DNA of 5,378 bases from Fumia xinanensis (lineage in GTDB: Bacteria; Bacillota; Clostridia; Oscillospirales; Ruminococcaceae), in contig NZ_JACRSV010000010.1 in the NCBI RefSeq assembly GCF_014384905.1, positions 1 through 5,378 on the forward strand, written 5' to 3'. Below, piece by piece: positions 1 through 3,670 of the stretch. The notes below the pieces were generated by a model that did no database searches, was not told where the DNA came from, and worked only from the letters and a program-made list of their open reading frames with translations. A program made the position numbers and the translations under genes. Every line of letters begins with the position of its first letter. The first letter of the stretch is position 1.

Positions 1-104
1 CGTCAAGTATAAGGGAGTGCCTTTTTGGTGTCAATATCTACACCTCACTCCCTCTCGCCTTGACCGCTAATCTTATCAATGAAGTATTTTACCTTTTTCT
101 TCGT
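1..104. repeat. End of the 100-bp repeat array (same DNA as 5260-5363)
   Basis: Bases 1-40 are the second half of repeat unit B, with a rep-directed promoter copy at 6-34 on the minus strand. Bases 41-82 begin a third unit that matches the others up to the word cttatcaatga, then diverges in the T-rich part and loses all similarity after about position 104. The half of the unit carrying the promoter and the left arm of the palindrome is absent from this third copy. The loss of similarity coincides with the edge of the lnu segment. Confidence 0.8.
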
Positions 105-119
105 ACCGACAAACTGAAA
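1..119. repeat. Terminal redundancy, copy 1 (circle junction)
   Basis: Bases 1-119 are identical to 5260-5378. The overlap contains part of the 100-bp repeat array and also unique sequence (83-119), so it is not explained by the tandem repeats alone. The simplest reading is a circular molecule of about 5259 bp written with an assembly overlap; 119 is also a k-mer size used by common short-read assemblers. Features in 1-119 should therefore be counted once with their 5260-5378 twins. Circularity is inferred, not seen. Confidence 0.88.
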
Positions 120-122
120 TTT
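107..122 (+). repeat. Left imperfect inverted repeat of the lnu segment
   Basis: The word CGACAAACTGAAATTT here, read inward, matches CGACAAATCGGAATTT on the minus strand at 757-742 in 13 of 16 positions. It lies just inside the point (about 104) where repeat unit C stops, and the partner lies 9 bp from the stop of the mobB-like gene. TTTTCTT occurs at 95-101 and 758-764 in the same orientation outside the repeats, a weak candidate for a target duplication. No transposase is present, so this would be a non-autonomous or decayed element. The pairing could still be chance in AT-rich DNA. Confidence 0.35.
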
Positions 123-143
123 ATCTTAGAAATTACAGCAATG

Positions 144-635
144 TTATTTTGATAAACTTTCAAGAATTGAAATATCATGCTTATCTTTATCTCTTAATTC
201 ATAACCTGAATGGAAAACTTTTTGGCCTTTTAAAGATATACAAGGAATTGTTTTGCCTTCAAAAAAAACACTACCAAAGTAATCTTTTTCAAACTCATAC
301 CATCCACCCTCTAAATCAGCTTGTTTTGAAGTTCCGTCCTCATTTAAAACGAACGGGTGAATGTCTAAGTAACCAAGTTCATCACTATATAACTCTATTC
401 TAACCGGTTTCCAGTCTGTATCAATTTTATAGCCCAGATTCAAAAGCACATTTAACAATTTTTCCGTATGTTGAGCATCAAAATTTATATCTATATCTCT
501 ATGAATTCTTGTTTGTTTACCAGCTAAAATATCTACACCCCATCCGCCATCCAACCAGTATGTAATTCCAGTATTTTCGAATAATTCTATTACTTTCATT
601 AAATCTTCTTTTGTTGTTATTTCTTTTCTACCCAT
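144..635 (-). CDS. lnu: Lincosamide nucleotidyltransferase, Lnu(A/C/P) class
   Basis: A 163-residue cytoplasmic enzyme expected to adenylylate lincomycin and clindamycin and so inactivate them. The nucleotidyltransferase signature is visible: WLDGGWGVD at 27-35 with the GG pair at 30-31, then HRDID at 45-49 with the DxD metal ligands D47 and D49, and YLDIHP at 89-94 supplying a likely third acidic residue D91. FHSGYEL near 141-147 is also characteristic of the family. Length fits the 161-165 residues usual for this class. The ATG at 635 is preceded by AAAGGAG with 7 bases between, which fixes the start. The gene is much more AT-rich than the mob and rep genes, pointing to a separate origin. 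I cannot settle the subclass from memory; lnu(C) or lnu(P) seems closer than lnu(A). Residues I44 and N51 replace the Glu and Asp I recall in Lnu(A). No terminator is visible downstream, so transcripts may run into the rep control region. Confidence 0.93.
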   Translation of the reverse strand: MGRKEITTKEDLMKVIELFENTGITYWLDGGWGVDILAGKQTRIHRDIDINFDAQHTEKLLNVLLNLGYKIDTDWKPVRIELYSDELGYLDIHPFVLNEDGTSKQADLEGGWYEFEKDYFGSVFFEGKTIPCISLKGQKVFHSGYELRDKDKHDISILESLSK

Positions 636-727
636 ACAAAGTCTCCTTTACAACTTCTATATAATTGTTTAGTTAAGTCAATATCAATATCTAATTGCCA
701 AGGCTCAAAATCAAAAATCATGGTCAT
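617..727 (-). CDS. Small 36-codon ORF ahead of lnu (leader peptide or gene remnant)
   Basis: ATG at 727 (or the second ATG at 721) follows AAAAAGGAG with normal spacing, so translation is likely. The product starts MTMIFDFEPWQLDIDI, is 36 residues long, ends in VWVEKK, and stops 19 bases inside lnu in another frame. It contains the lnu ribosome site, so ribosomes reading it would cross that site. It lies inside the AT-rich lnu segment and begins 39 bp after the mobB-like stop. Two readings are open: a leader peptide coupled to lnu, or the N-terminal stub of a larger gene cut off when lnu was acquired. The FEPWQLDIDI stretch looks like folded-protein sequence rather than a regulatory leader, which slightly favours a remnant. 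I do not recognise the family. Confidence 0.4.
   Translation of the reverse strand: MTMIFDFEPWQLDIDIDLTKQLYRSCKGDFVWVEKK
658..687 (-). promoter_or_regulatory. Possible lnu promoter
   Basis: On the minus strand TTGATA (687-682) is followed after 18 bases by TATATA (663-658), placing a transcript start about 15 bases before the lnu ATG. The -35 box is good, the -10 only 4 of 6. It would let lnu be expressed independently of the mob operon. In AT-rich DNA such matches arise easily, so this is tentative. Confidence 0.3.
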
Positions 728-740
728 CACACTCCTTTTT

Positions 741-757
741 AAAATTCCGATTTGTCG
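741..757 (-). repeat. Right imperfect inverted repeat of the lnu segment
   Basis: Minus-strand word CGACAAATCGGAATTTT, partner of 107-122 (13 of 16 matching, both reading inward). It marks the change from moderate GC in the mob operon to AT-rich DNA and abuts TTTTCTT at 758-764, which is repeated at 95-101. Confidence 0.35.
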
Positions 758-765
758 TTTTCTTT

Positions 766-1344
766 TTACTTACCAATCATACCATACAACAGCATAAGAA
801 ACACTAAGATATTGCAGACCATACCGCCCCAAAACAGGTACAGCTTCAAACCCTCATACCTAAAAAAGCTGTTTTTGCTTTCCTCCAGTTCCCGGACTTT
901 CTGCTTCATTACGCTTGTAAGTGTATCAGACTGCTTCTCAAGGGCTTTTGTTGCCCTTTGTACAGCCTCTATATTCGCCTGTAATGCCTTTCTAACCTCT
1001 TGGACGGTACTTTCTCTAACCTCATCTCTCAGGCTCCCAATTTCGGCTGATATGGCGTTCTGAAGCAGTTCGTTGCCGTTCTCTAACTGCTCTACGTTCT
1101 TCTTCAGCTCGCTGATGAGCTGCCTGCTCAGTTCGGCGTCTCTCTGCCTGTTCTGCTCTGCCCTTGCTTGTCCTTGATTTGACTGCTTCATCAATTCCTC
1201 GCAGCTCTCGCTCGACAAAGCTAAGGCTTCCTTCAGCAGGCTGTTCTCCAGCTCTGTCCGGCTCTGTCGGTTCAGTTCTTGGAGCTGTTCTCTCGGACTT
1301 GCCTGCTCTGACTTCTGCTGTTCGTGCATTTCTCTCAAACTCAT
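766..1344 (-). CDS. mobB: MobB-like coiled-coil mobilization protein with C-terminal membrane anchor
   Basis: A 192-residue protein. The ATG at 1344 (MSLREM) is chosen over an in-frame TTG at 1365 because AAAGGAGG sits 9 bases upstream of it. Residues about 5-160 are charged and rich in Gln, Glu and Arg with heptad-like spacing, as expected for a long coiled coil. Residues about 168-188 form one hydrophobic span (LFWGGMVCNILVFLMLL) ending in a short GK tail, so the C-terminus is anchored in the membrane. About 323 bp of its 5' half are read in a different frame inside the relaxase gene, the same arrangement as the mobB and mobD genes nested in mobA of ColE1-type plasmids, where MobB is a membrane-associated accessory of relaxosome transfer. 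The role is inferred from this position and architecture; I see no catalytic motif. Translation is probably independent because of the strong ribosome site. Confidence 0.78.
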   Translation of the reverse strand: MSLREMHEQQKSEQASPREQLQELNRQSRTELENSLLKEALALSSESCEELMKQSNQGQARAEQNRQRDAELSRQLISELKKNVEQLENGNELLQNAISAEIGSLRDEVRESTVQEVRKALQANIEAVQRATKALEKQSDTLTSVMKQKVRELEESKNSFFRYEGLKLYLFWGGMVCNILVFLMLLYGMIGK

Positions 1345-2137
1345 GCTCCAGTTCCTCCTTTCCAAAACCCATGTTATAGTATTTTTCCAGCTTATTATTA
1401 CGAATTTTGCAAGCCTTTTCTCCTGCCTGTTCCCTGGCTAAGTCAGTATATGTGATGTACTTGTGGCTGTCCTGCCAGTCCACTCCGTACCCTCTTTCAT
1501 TCATCAGCCGGATAAAGGTTTCCCGGCTGGTCGCTATTTCCTTACAGTCCAGGACTGCCAGGGCAATGTCCTGCACATAGCTTTTGACCTTTCCCTGCTC
1601 TGCCTGTTTCAAAAGCTGGTAGGTGTCTTTACTCCATGCCACTGTTTCCTCTCGTTCCGCTCCTTCAAAGGTCTTTCCCTTTTCCGGGACGTGCAGCCCC
1701 TGCTCTTGGCTCTGTGCGTTGCACCGCTCCTTCAGCTCCCGAAGGTCGGCACTGCTCCACTGGAGCTTGTGCCCGTCCTCAAAATTGACGGAATTGACGA
1801 TAAAGTGCGTATGGATATGGTCTTTGTCCTTATGGGTAGCCACAAGCACCTCAAACCCTTTCCATGCCGGCGTATTCTCTGCAAGCTGTAAGGCGTTCCT
1901 GTGTGCCTGCTCCGGCGTGATTTTCTCGTCCTTATGGTAGCTCTGGACAAAATGCTTGTATGTCCTTCCCCCGGTTTTCTCCCATAGTTCCTTGGTAGCC
2001 TGCATTTCCTCCTTTGCTGTCTCTGCTTCACAATGCAAACCGCTGACAAGCTTCTCCTCTGTCTTTTCTTCTTTCGTCACATAATCAATCGCCTGTCCTA
2101 TGCCTGCCTTTGAAGATACCGCCTTAATAACTGCCAT
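1022..2137 (-). CDS. mobA: Relaxase, MOBP-type (MobA/VirD2-like)
   Basis: A 371-residue DNA-nicking enzyme that would cut oriT, stay bound to the 5' end and pilot the strand through a helper conjugation system. Visible motifs: Y19 in AIDYVTKEEKTE is the likely nucleophile (motif I), and the metal-binding histidines of motif III lie in THKDKDHIHTHFIVNSVN at 101-118 (H102, H107, H109, H111, then the conserved Asn). Residues about 1-250 form the relaxase domain. The last ~100 residues are a low-complexity Arg/Glu/Ala-rich tail, the part overprinted by the mobB-like gene. ATG at 2137 has GGGGAGGAG upstream and lies 40 bp inside the end of mobC, so the two are probably translationally coupled. No coupling protein or type IV secretion genes are present: the plasmid would be mobilizable, not self-transmissible. 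The short length also fits a mobilizable plasmid. Confidence 0.93.
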   Translation of the reverse strand: MAVIKAVSSKAGIGQAIDYVTKEEKTEEKLVSGLHCEAETAKEEMQATKELWEKTGGRTYKHFVQSYHKDEKITPEQAHRNALQLAENTPAWKGFEVLVATHKDKDHIHTHFIVNSVNFEDGHKLQWSSADLRELKERCNAQSQEQGLHVPEKGKTFEGAEREETVAWSKDTYQLLKQAEQGKVKSYVQDIALAVLDCKEIATSRETFIRLMNERGYGVDWQDSHKYITYTDLAREQAGEKACKIRNNKLEKYYNMGFGKEELEHEFERNARTAEVRAGKSERTAPRTEPTEPDRAGEQPAEGSLSFVERELRGIDEAVKSRTSKGRAEQAERRRTEQAAHQRAEEERRAVRERQRTASERHISRNWEPER

Positions 2138-2418
2138 ACTTGCTTCAGCTCCTCCCCTTGTTCCCGCACCTCGGCTTCACTTGGCAGCACTCCGCCCTCA
2201 TTACACCTCTTTGCTATCTGGTTGAGGTTGTTCCCGATCCGCTTCAGCTCCGGGATAAGTTCTTTGATACCGTCCGTATTCACGATCTGCTTCTCCAGCA
2301 CACAGGAAAGGATATACTCCTGCTGGTTCTTCCCGCTCTGGAAAACCTTCTCCTGCAACTGCTGGTATTCTTCCTCGTTTACCCGGAAAGATAGCTGTTT
2401 CGGTCTTGTCTTGTTCAT
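2098..2418 (-). CDS. mobC: MobC-type relaxosome accessory protein
   Basis: A 106-residue protein that in related plasmids binds oriT and helps the relaxase open and nick it. The N-terminal part (KQLSFRVNEEEY at 7-18, then helices to about residue 43) looks like a ribbon-helix-helix DNA-binding fold, and ELKRIGNNLNQIAK at 57-70 is the hallmark of the MobC family, followed by a C-terminal helix. The start is ATG at 2418 because GGAGG precedes it by about 10 bases and the family normally begins this way; a longer in-frame extension to 2529 would only read the neighbouring gene out of frame. The start overlaps the upstream stop as ATGA, and its end overlaps mobA by 40 bp. Confidence 0.9.
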   Translation of the reverse strand: MNKTRPKQLSFRVNEEEYQQLQEKVFQSGKNQQEYILSCVLEKQIVNTDGIKELIPELKRIGNNLNQIAKRCNEGGVLPSEAEVREQGEELKQVWQLLRRYLQRQA

Positions 2419-2663
2419 GGCTGCTTTCCCTCCAGTTCCCGGACAATGTTCTCTTTTCCCCGGATAACCTGCACATCGGCAAGGACTTTCGGGGTGTCCG
2501 TTGCAAGTCCTACCATTTTCCCGACACATAACTTAATACAGTACACGCTTTCCATGAGGTCTGCTTCGTCTGAAAAAGACGTTTCATAGTCGGCACTTCC
2601 GTCGGCATAGCTCTTTTTGATAATGGCGTGGTATCTGCCAATCTGAAACGCTCCTACTTTCAT
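2415..2663 (-). CDS. Small hypothetical protein in the mob operon
   Basis: An 82-residue soluble protein of unknown function starting MKVGAFQIGRYHA. The start at 2663 overlaps the previous stop as ATGA and has a run of Gs 8 bases upstream; its stop overlaps the mobC start in the same way. The body alternates charged and hydrophobic residues with two Cys (IKLCVGKMVG), no signal peptide and no membrane span. Position between the first operon gene and mobC suggests a mobilization accessory or operon regulator, but no motif proves this. The strict stop-start overlaps on both sides make it very likely to be a real gene. Confidence 0.7.
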   Translation of the reverse strand: MKVGAFQIGRYHAIIKKSYADGSADYETSFSDEADLMESVYCIKLCVGKMVGLATDTPKVLADVQVIRGKENIVRELEGKQP

Positions 2664-2848
2664 ACCCTTTTCCCCCCTAATTCTCTTTCGTGCAAATCAT
2701 CTGCGTATTCAAAACCATATTCCTGTGCGGCTATCTGCTCCAGCCTTGCCATGGTCTTTCTTGCCTCCCACTGTGCTTCTTCACTACGGGCTGTCTGAAA
2801 ATCCAGCACTGCCAGATGATACTGATTTTCGATATACTTCTTGTCCAT
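2660..2848 (-). CDS. Small helical hypothetical protein, first gene of the mob operon
   Basis: A 62-residue protein starting MDKKYIENQYHLA, highly charged and predicted to be almost all helix (LDFQTARSEEAQWEARKTM). ATG at 2848 is preferred because GTGAGGT lies just upstream; an in-frame ATG at 2884 would add 12 residues with less conserved-looking sequence and sits beside a GAGCC/GGCTC hairpin (2888-2901). Its stop overlaps the next start as ATGA. No family is recognised. As the first cistron after the oriT and promoter, it may help build the relaxosome or regulate the operon; that is inference from position only. Confidence 0.65.
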   Translation of the reverse strand: MDKKYIENQYHLAVLDFQTARSEEAQWEARKTMARLEQIAAQEYGFEYADDLHERELGGKRV

Positions 2849-2939
2849 GATGACCTCACTTTCCCGATGGTAACACCACCGCATGACGAGCCTTCCGGCT
2901 CTGATTTAAGGGGGATTGAAGGGGGGCTTGCCACCCTCA

Positions 2940-2973
2940 CAAGTTCTAAAGTGGTAATACTTTAGGGAACTTG
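2940..2973. other. Candidate oriT inverted repeat
   Basis: CAAGTTC+TAAAGT (2940-2952) pairs with ACTTTA+GAACTTG (2959-2964 and 2967-2973) across a 6-base loop, giving a 13-bp stem with a two-base GG bulge. An inverted repeat of this size just upstream of mobC/mobA genes is where MOBP plasmids keep oriT. It is also in the 5' untranslated region of the mob transcript, so it could fold in RNA. The nick site is not determined; TATTCTGCC at 3042-3050 loosely resembles the RP4-type nic core. Confidence 0.5.
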
Positions 2974-2992
2974 CAATATATACGCTACACAT

Positions 2993-3022
2993 ATTATAGT
3001 ATGGTGGTAGCACTTTTGTCAA
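2993..3022 (-). promoter_or_regulatory. Mob operon promoter with flanking symmetric site
   Basis: Minus strand TTGACA (3022-3017), 18-base spacer, TATAAT (2998-2993): both hexamers are perfect consensus, with a spacer one base longer than ideal. The start would be near 2986. GCTAC at 2984-2988 and GTAGC at 3007-3011 are inverted copies placed on the start site and in the spacer, so a bound regulator (perhaps MobC or a small mob protein) could shut it off. Confidence 0.75.
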
Positions 3023-3027
3023 GCGGA

Positions 3028-3059
3028 TATATTCGTGCGTATATTCTGCCAAGAATATA
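3028..3059. promoter_or_regulatory. AT-rich repeat cluster upstream of the mob promoter
   Basis: TATATTC occurs at 3028-3034 and 3040-3046, and the second copy is part of an 8-4-8 perfect palindrome (TATATTCT, GCCA, AGAATATA; 3040-3059). The cluster starts 6 bp upstream of the mob -35 box. It could be a binding site for a relaxosome protein or operon regulator, or part of oriT. Confidence 0.4.
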
Positions 3060-3120
3060 GTGGAGCTTACTTCCTCTTGGGCGACTTTGGGAGTGTAGGA
3101 GGGAGACAGTCAAGGGCTTG

Positions 3121-3178
3121 TTTTTTATCTGCAGTATGAGCTTCGGCTTGCCGATCAGCGAGTACAGCAGATAAAAAA
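3121..3178. repeat. 58-bp interrupted palindrome
   Basis: TTTTTTATCTGC (3121-3132) is perfectly complementary to GCAGATAAAAAA (3167-3178). After one A-A mismatch the stem goes on with GTA/TAC (3134-3136 and 3163-3165), and the interior carries a second small hairpin (TCGGC/GCCGA, 3143-3154). The T-tract lies in the 5' arm, not after the stem, on either strand, so it is not a typical intrinsic terminator. A single-strand origin, a protein-binding cruciform or a structured RNA are possible. Confidence 0.55.
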
Positions 3179-3180
3179 TG

Positions 3181-3343
3181 GTCGCAGACTACCCTTTACT
3201 TTCTTCCGCCGGAACGGACAATGAAGCACAGGGGGAAGTAACGGAACGGACGGACAGCCGTTTTCCCCTCCGGCATGATAGCCAACAAAAAAGAGCGTCA
3301 AGGGTAAACTCTGCGGTCTTTCGACCGCCCTTGACACTCTTTT
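3181..3343. other. Gene-free, highly structured region with a strong GAAA-capped hairpin
   Basis: Together with 3061-3180 this is over 300 bp with no convincing gene. Three elements stand out. Bases 3232-3244 and 3258-3268 form an 11-bp stem with a GT bulge. CGGAACGGAC is repeated directly at 3210-3219 and 3242-3251. The longest hairpin runs 3289-3343: AAAAGAG/CTCTTTT, GTCAAGG/CCTTGAC, a 9-base one-sided bulge, then GCGGTC/GACCGC. Read on the minus strand its loop is GAAA (a stable GNRA tetraloop) and it ends in CTCTTTTTT, like an intrinsic terminator. In addition 3181-3200 resembles the reverse complement of 3297-3318. I see no clear promoter driving it. Confidence 0.45.
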
Positions 3344-3381
3344 CCTTATGGCTCTGATGATAAACAAGGGAAAATGGCTTA

Positions 3382-3410
3382 TTGTGGCATTTCTGCCTCT
3401 GTGGTATAAT
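3382..3410 (+). promoter_or_regulatory. Toxin promoter
   Basis: TATAAT at 3405-3410 preceded by TG with one base between (extended -10), and a weak -35 TTGTGG at 3382-3387, spacer 17. The spacer contains a perfect GGCA-TTTC-TGCC palindrome (3386-3397). Transcription would start near 3417, directly before a 6-bp stem (3418-3423 with 3435-3440) that would cap the mRNA 5' end, as in other type I toxin mRNAs. Confidence 0.65.
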
Positions 3411-3449
3411 ATCCAGCGTTGTCGCACCCAATCTGGCAACAGAAAGGGG

Positions 3450-3480
3450 GTGTACTCGTGGAAATTATTATATCCTTTTT
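3450..3480 (+). repeat. Direct repeat a, at the toxin start codon
   Basis: GTGTACTCGTGG (3450-3461) and TATATCCTTTTT (3469-3480) recur exactly at 3598-3609 and 3613-3624, separated by 7 bases here and 3 there. This copy spans the end of the ribosome site, the GTG start codon and codons 4-8 of the toxin. Antisense RNA made through the other copy would pair exactly here. Confidence 0.8.
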
Positions 3481-3553
3481 GGTTTCCGTTATGGCAGGCG
3501 TAGCCAGCTACTACATCTGCAAATGGTTAGACGGAGACGACAGTGACAACTAA
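3458..3553 (+). CDS. Fst-like type I toxin, 31-residue membrane peptide
   Basis: GTG start at 3458 with AGAAAGGGGG just upstream. The product runs MEIIISFLVSVMAGV, then ASYYICKWLDGDDSDN. Residues 2-21 form one hydrophobic membrane span, followed by KWLD and an acidic polar tail. This matches the plan of Fst-family toxins (about 30 residues, one span, a conserved W-L-D type junction and charged tail), which insert in the membrane and harm the cell when not silenced. It is the only gene on this strand. Around it are a dedicated promoter, a bidirectional terminator right after the stop and a convergent antisense promoter: the layout of a type I toxin-antitoxin locus. Its sequence is not that of pAD1 Fst, so it may be a distinct family. 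Toxicity is inferred, not shown. Confidence 0.75.
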   Translation: MEIIISFLVSVMAGVASYYICKWLDGDDSDN

Positions 3554-3560
3554 CCTAAAT

Positions 3561-3592
3561 GAAAGCCCCAGAGCTGCAACTCTGGGGCTTTC
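3561..3592. terminator. Bidirectional intrinsic terminator shared by toxin and antisense RNA
   Basis: GAAAGCCCCAGAG (3561-3573) and CTCTGGGGCTTTC (3580-3592) form a perfect 13-bp stem with a 6-base loop. Short T-rich stretches follow on both strands, so it can end the toxin mRNA from the left and the antisense RNA or rep read-through from the right. Both RNAs would carry complementary loops, a natural first-contact site. Confidence 0.9.
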
Positions 3593-3597
3593 GCTTT

Positions 3598-3624
3598 GTG
3601 TACTCGTGGTACTATATCCTTTTT
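3598..3624 (+). repeat. Direct repeat b, antisense copy of the toxin start region
   Basis: Second copy of GTGTACTCGTGG and TATATCCTTTTT, on the far side of the terminator. In the toxin direction it reads GTG followed by four sense codons and TAG, like a dead duplicate of the toxin start. That suggests the antitoxin arose by partial duplication of the toxin gene head. Confidence 0.8.
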
Positions 3625-3634
3625 AGCTATCGCC

Positions 3635-3663
3635 ATTATAGCATATTCAGATAGCCATTTCAA
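3635..3663 (-). promoter_or_regulatory. Antisense RNA promoter
   Basis: Minus strand TTGAAA (3663-3658), 17-base spacer, TATAAT (3640-3635), with TGC before the -10 (extended -10). It is clearly stronger than the toxin promoter, as expected for an antitoxin RNA that must be in excess. It begins only 8 bp after the rep stop codon. Confidence 0.8.
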
Positions 3664-3670
3664 GTATGCC

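Larger units (their letters stand above)
3561..3628 (-). ncRNA. Antisense antitoxin RNA
   Basis: From the promoter at 3635-3663 a transcript of about 65-70 bases would start near 3628 and stop at the shared terminator. It reads through the complement of the second direct repeat (3624-3598), giving two exact 12-base blocks complementary to the toxin mRNA over the start codon and codons 4-8, plus full complementarity in the terminator hairpin. This is how RNA II silences RNA I in the enterococcal par locus. RNA existence and ends are inferred. Confidence 0.7.

Noticed and set aside
149..403. 84-codon plus-strand ORF over lnu
   Set aside because: Antisense to a well-recognised resistance enzyme, with no supporting signals.
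1164..1940. Several plus-strand ORFs of 70-142 codons
   Set aside because: They are antisense shadows of mobA and mobB, Leu/Ser/Cys-rich, with no ribosome sites or domains.
1732..2049. 105-codon minus-strand ORF in another frame of mobA
   Set aside because: Arg/Ser-rich low-quality translation inside the relaxase domain, with no upstream ribosome site, unlike the mobB-like overlap.
3121..3178. Intrinsic terminator
   Set aside because: The T-tract precedes the stem on both strands rather than following it, so it lacks the terminator layout.
3354..3373. CTGATGA followed by GAAA, resembling a hammerhead ribozyme core
   Set aside because: The bases between the two motifs cannot form stem II, and no closing stems I and III are visible.
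3155..3439. Two overlapping minus-strand ORFs of 80-94 codons
   Set aside because: They cover the inverted-repeat region and the toxin promoter, have no ribosome site that I can see, and are basic, Cys/Pro-rich and domain-free. The hairpins explain the sequence better.
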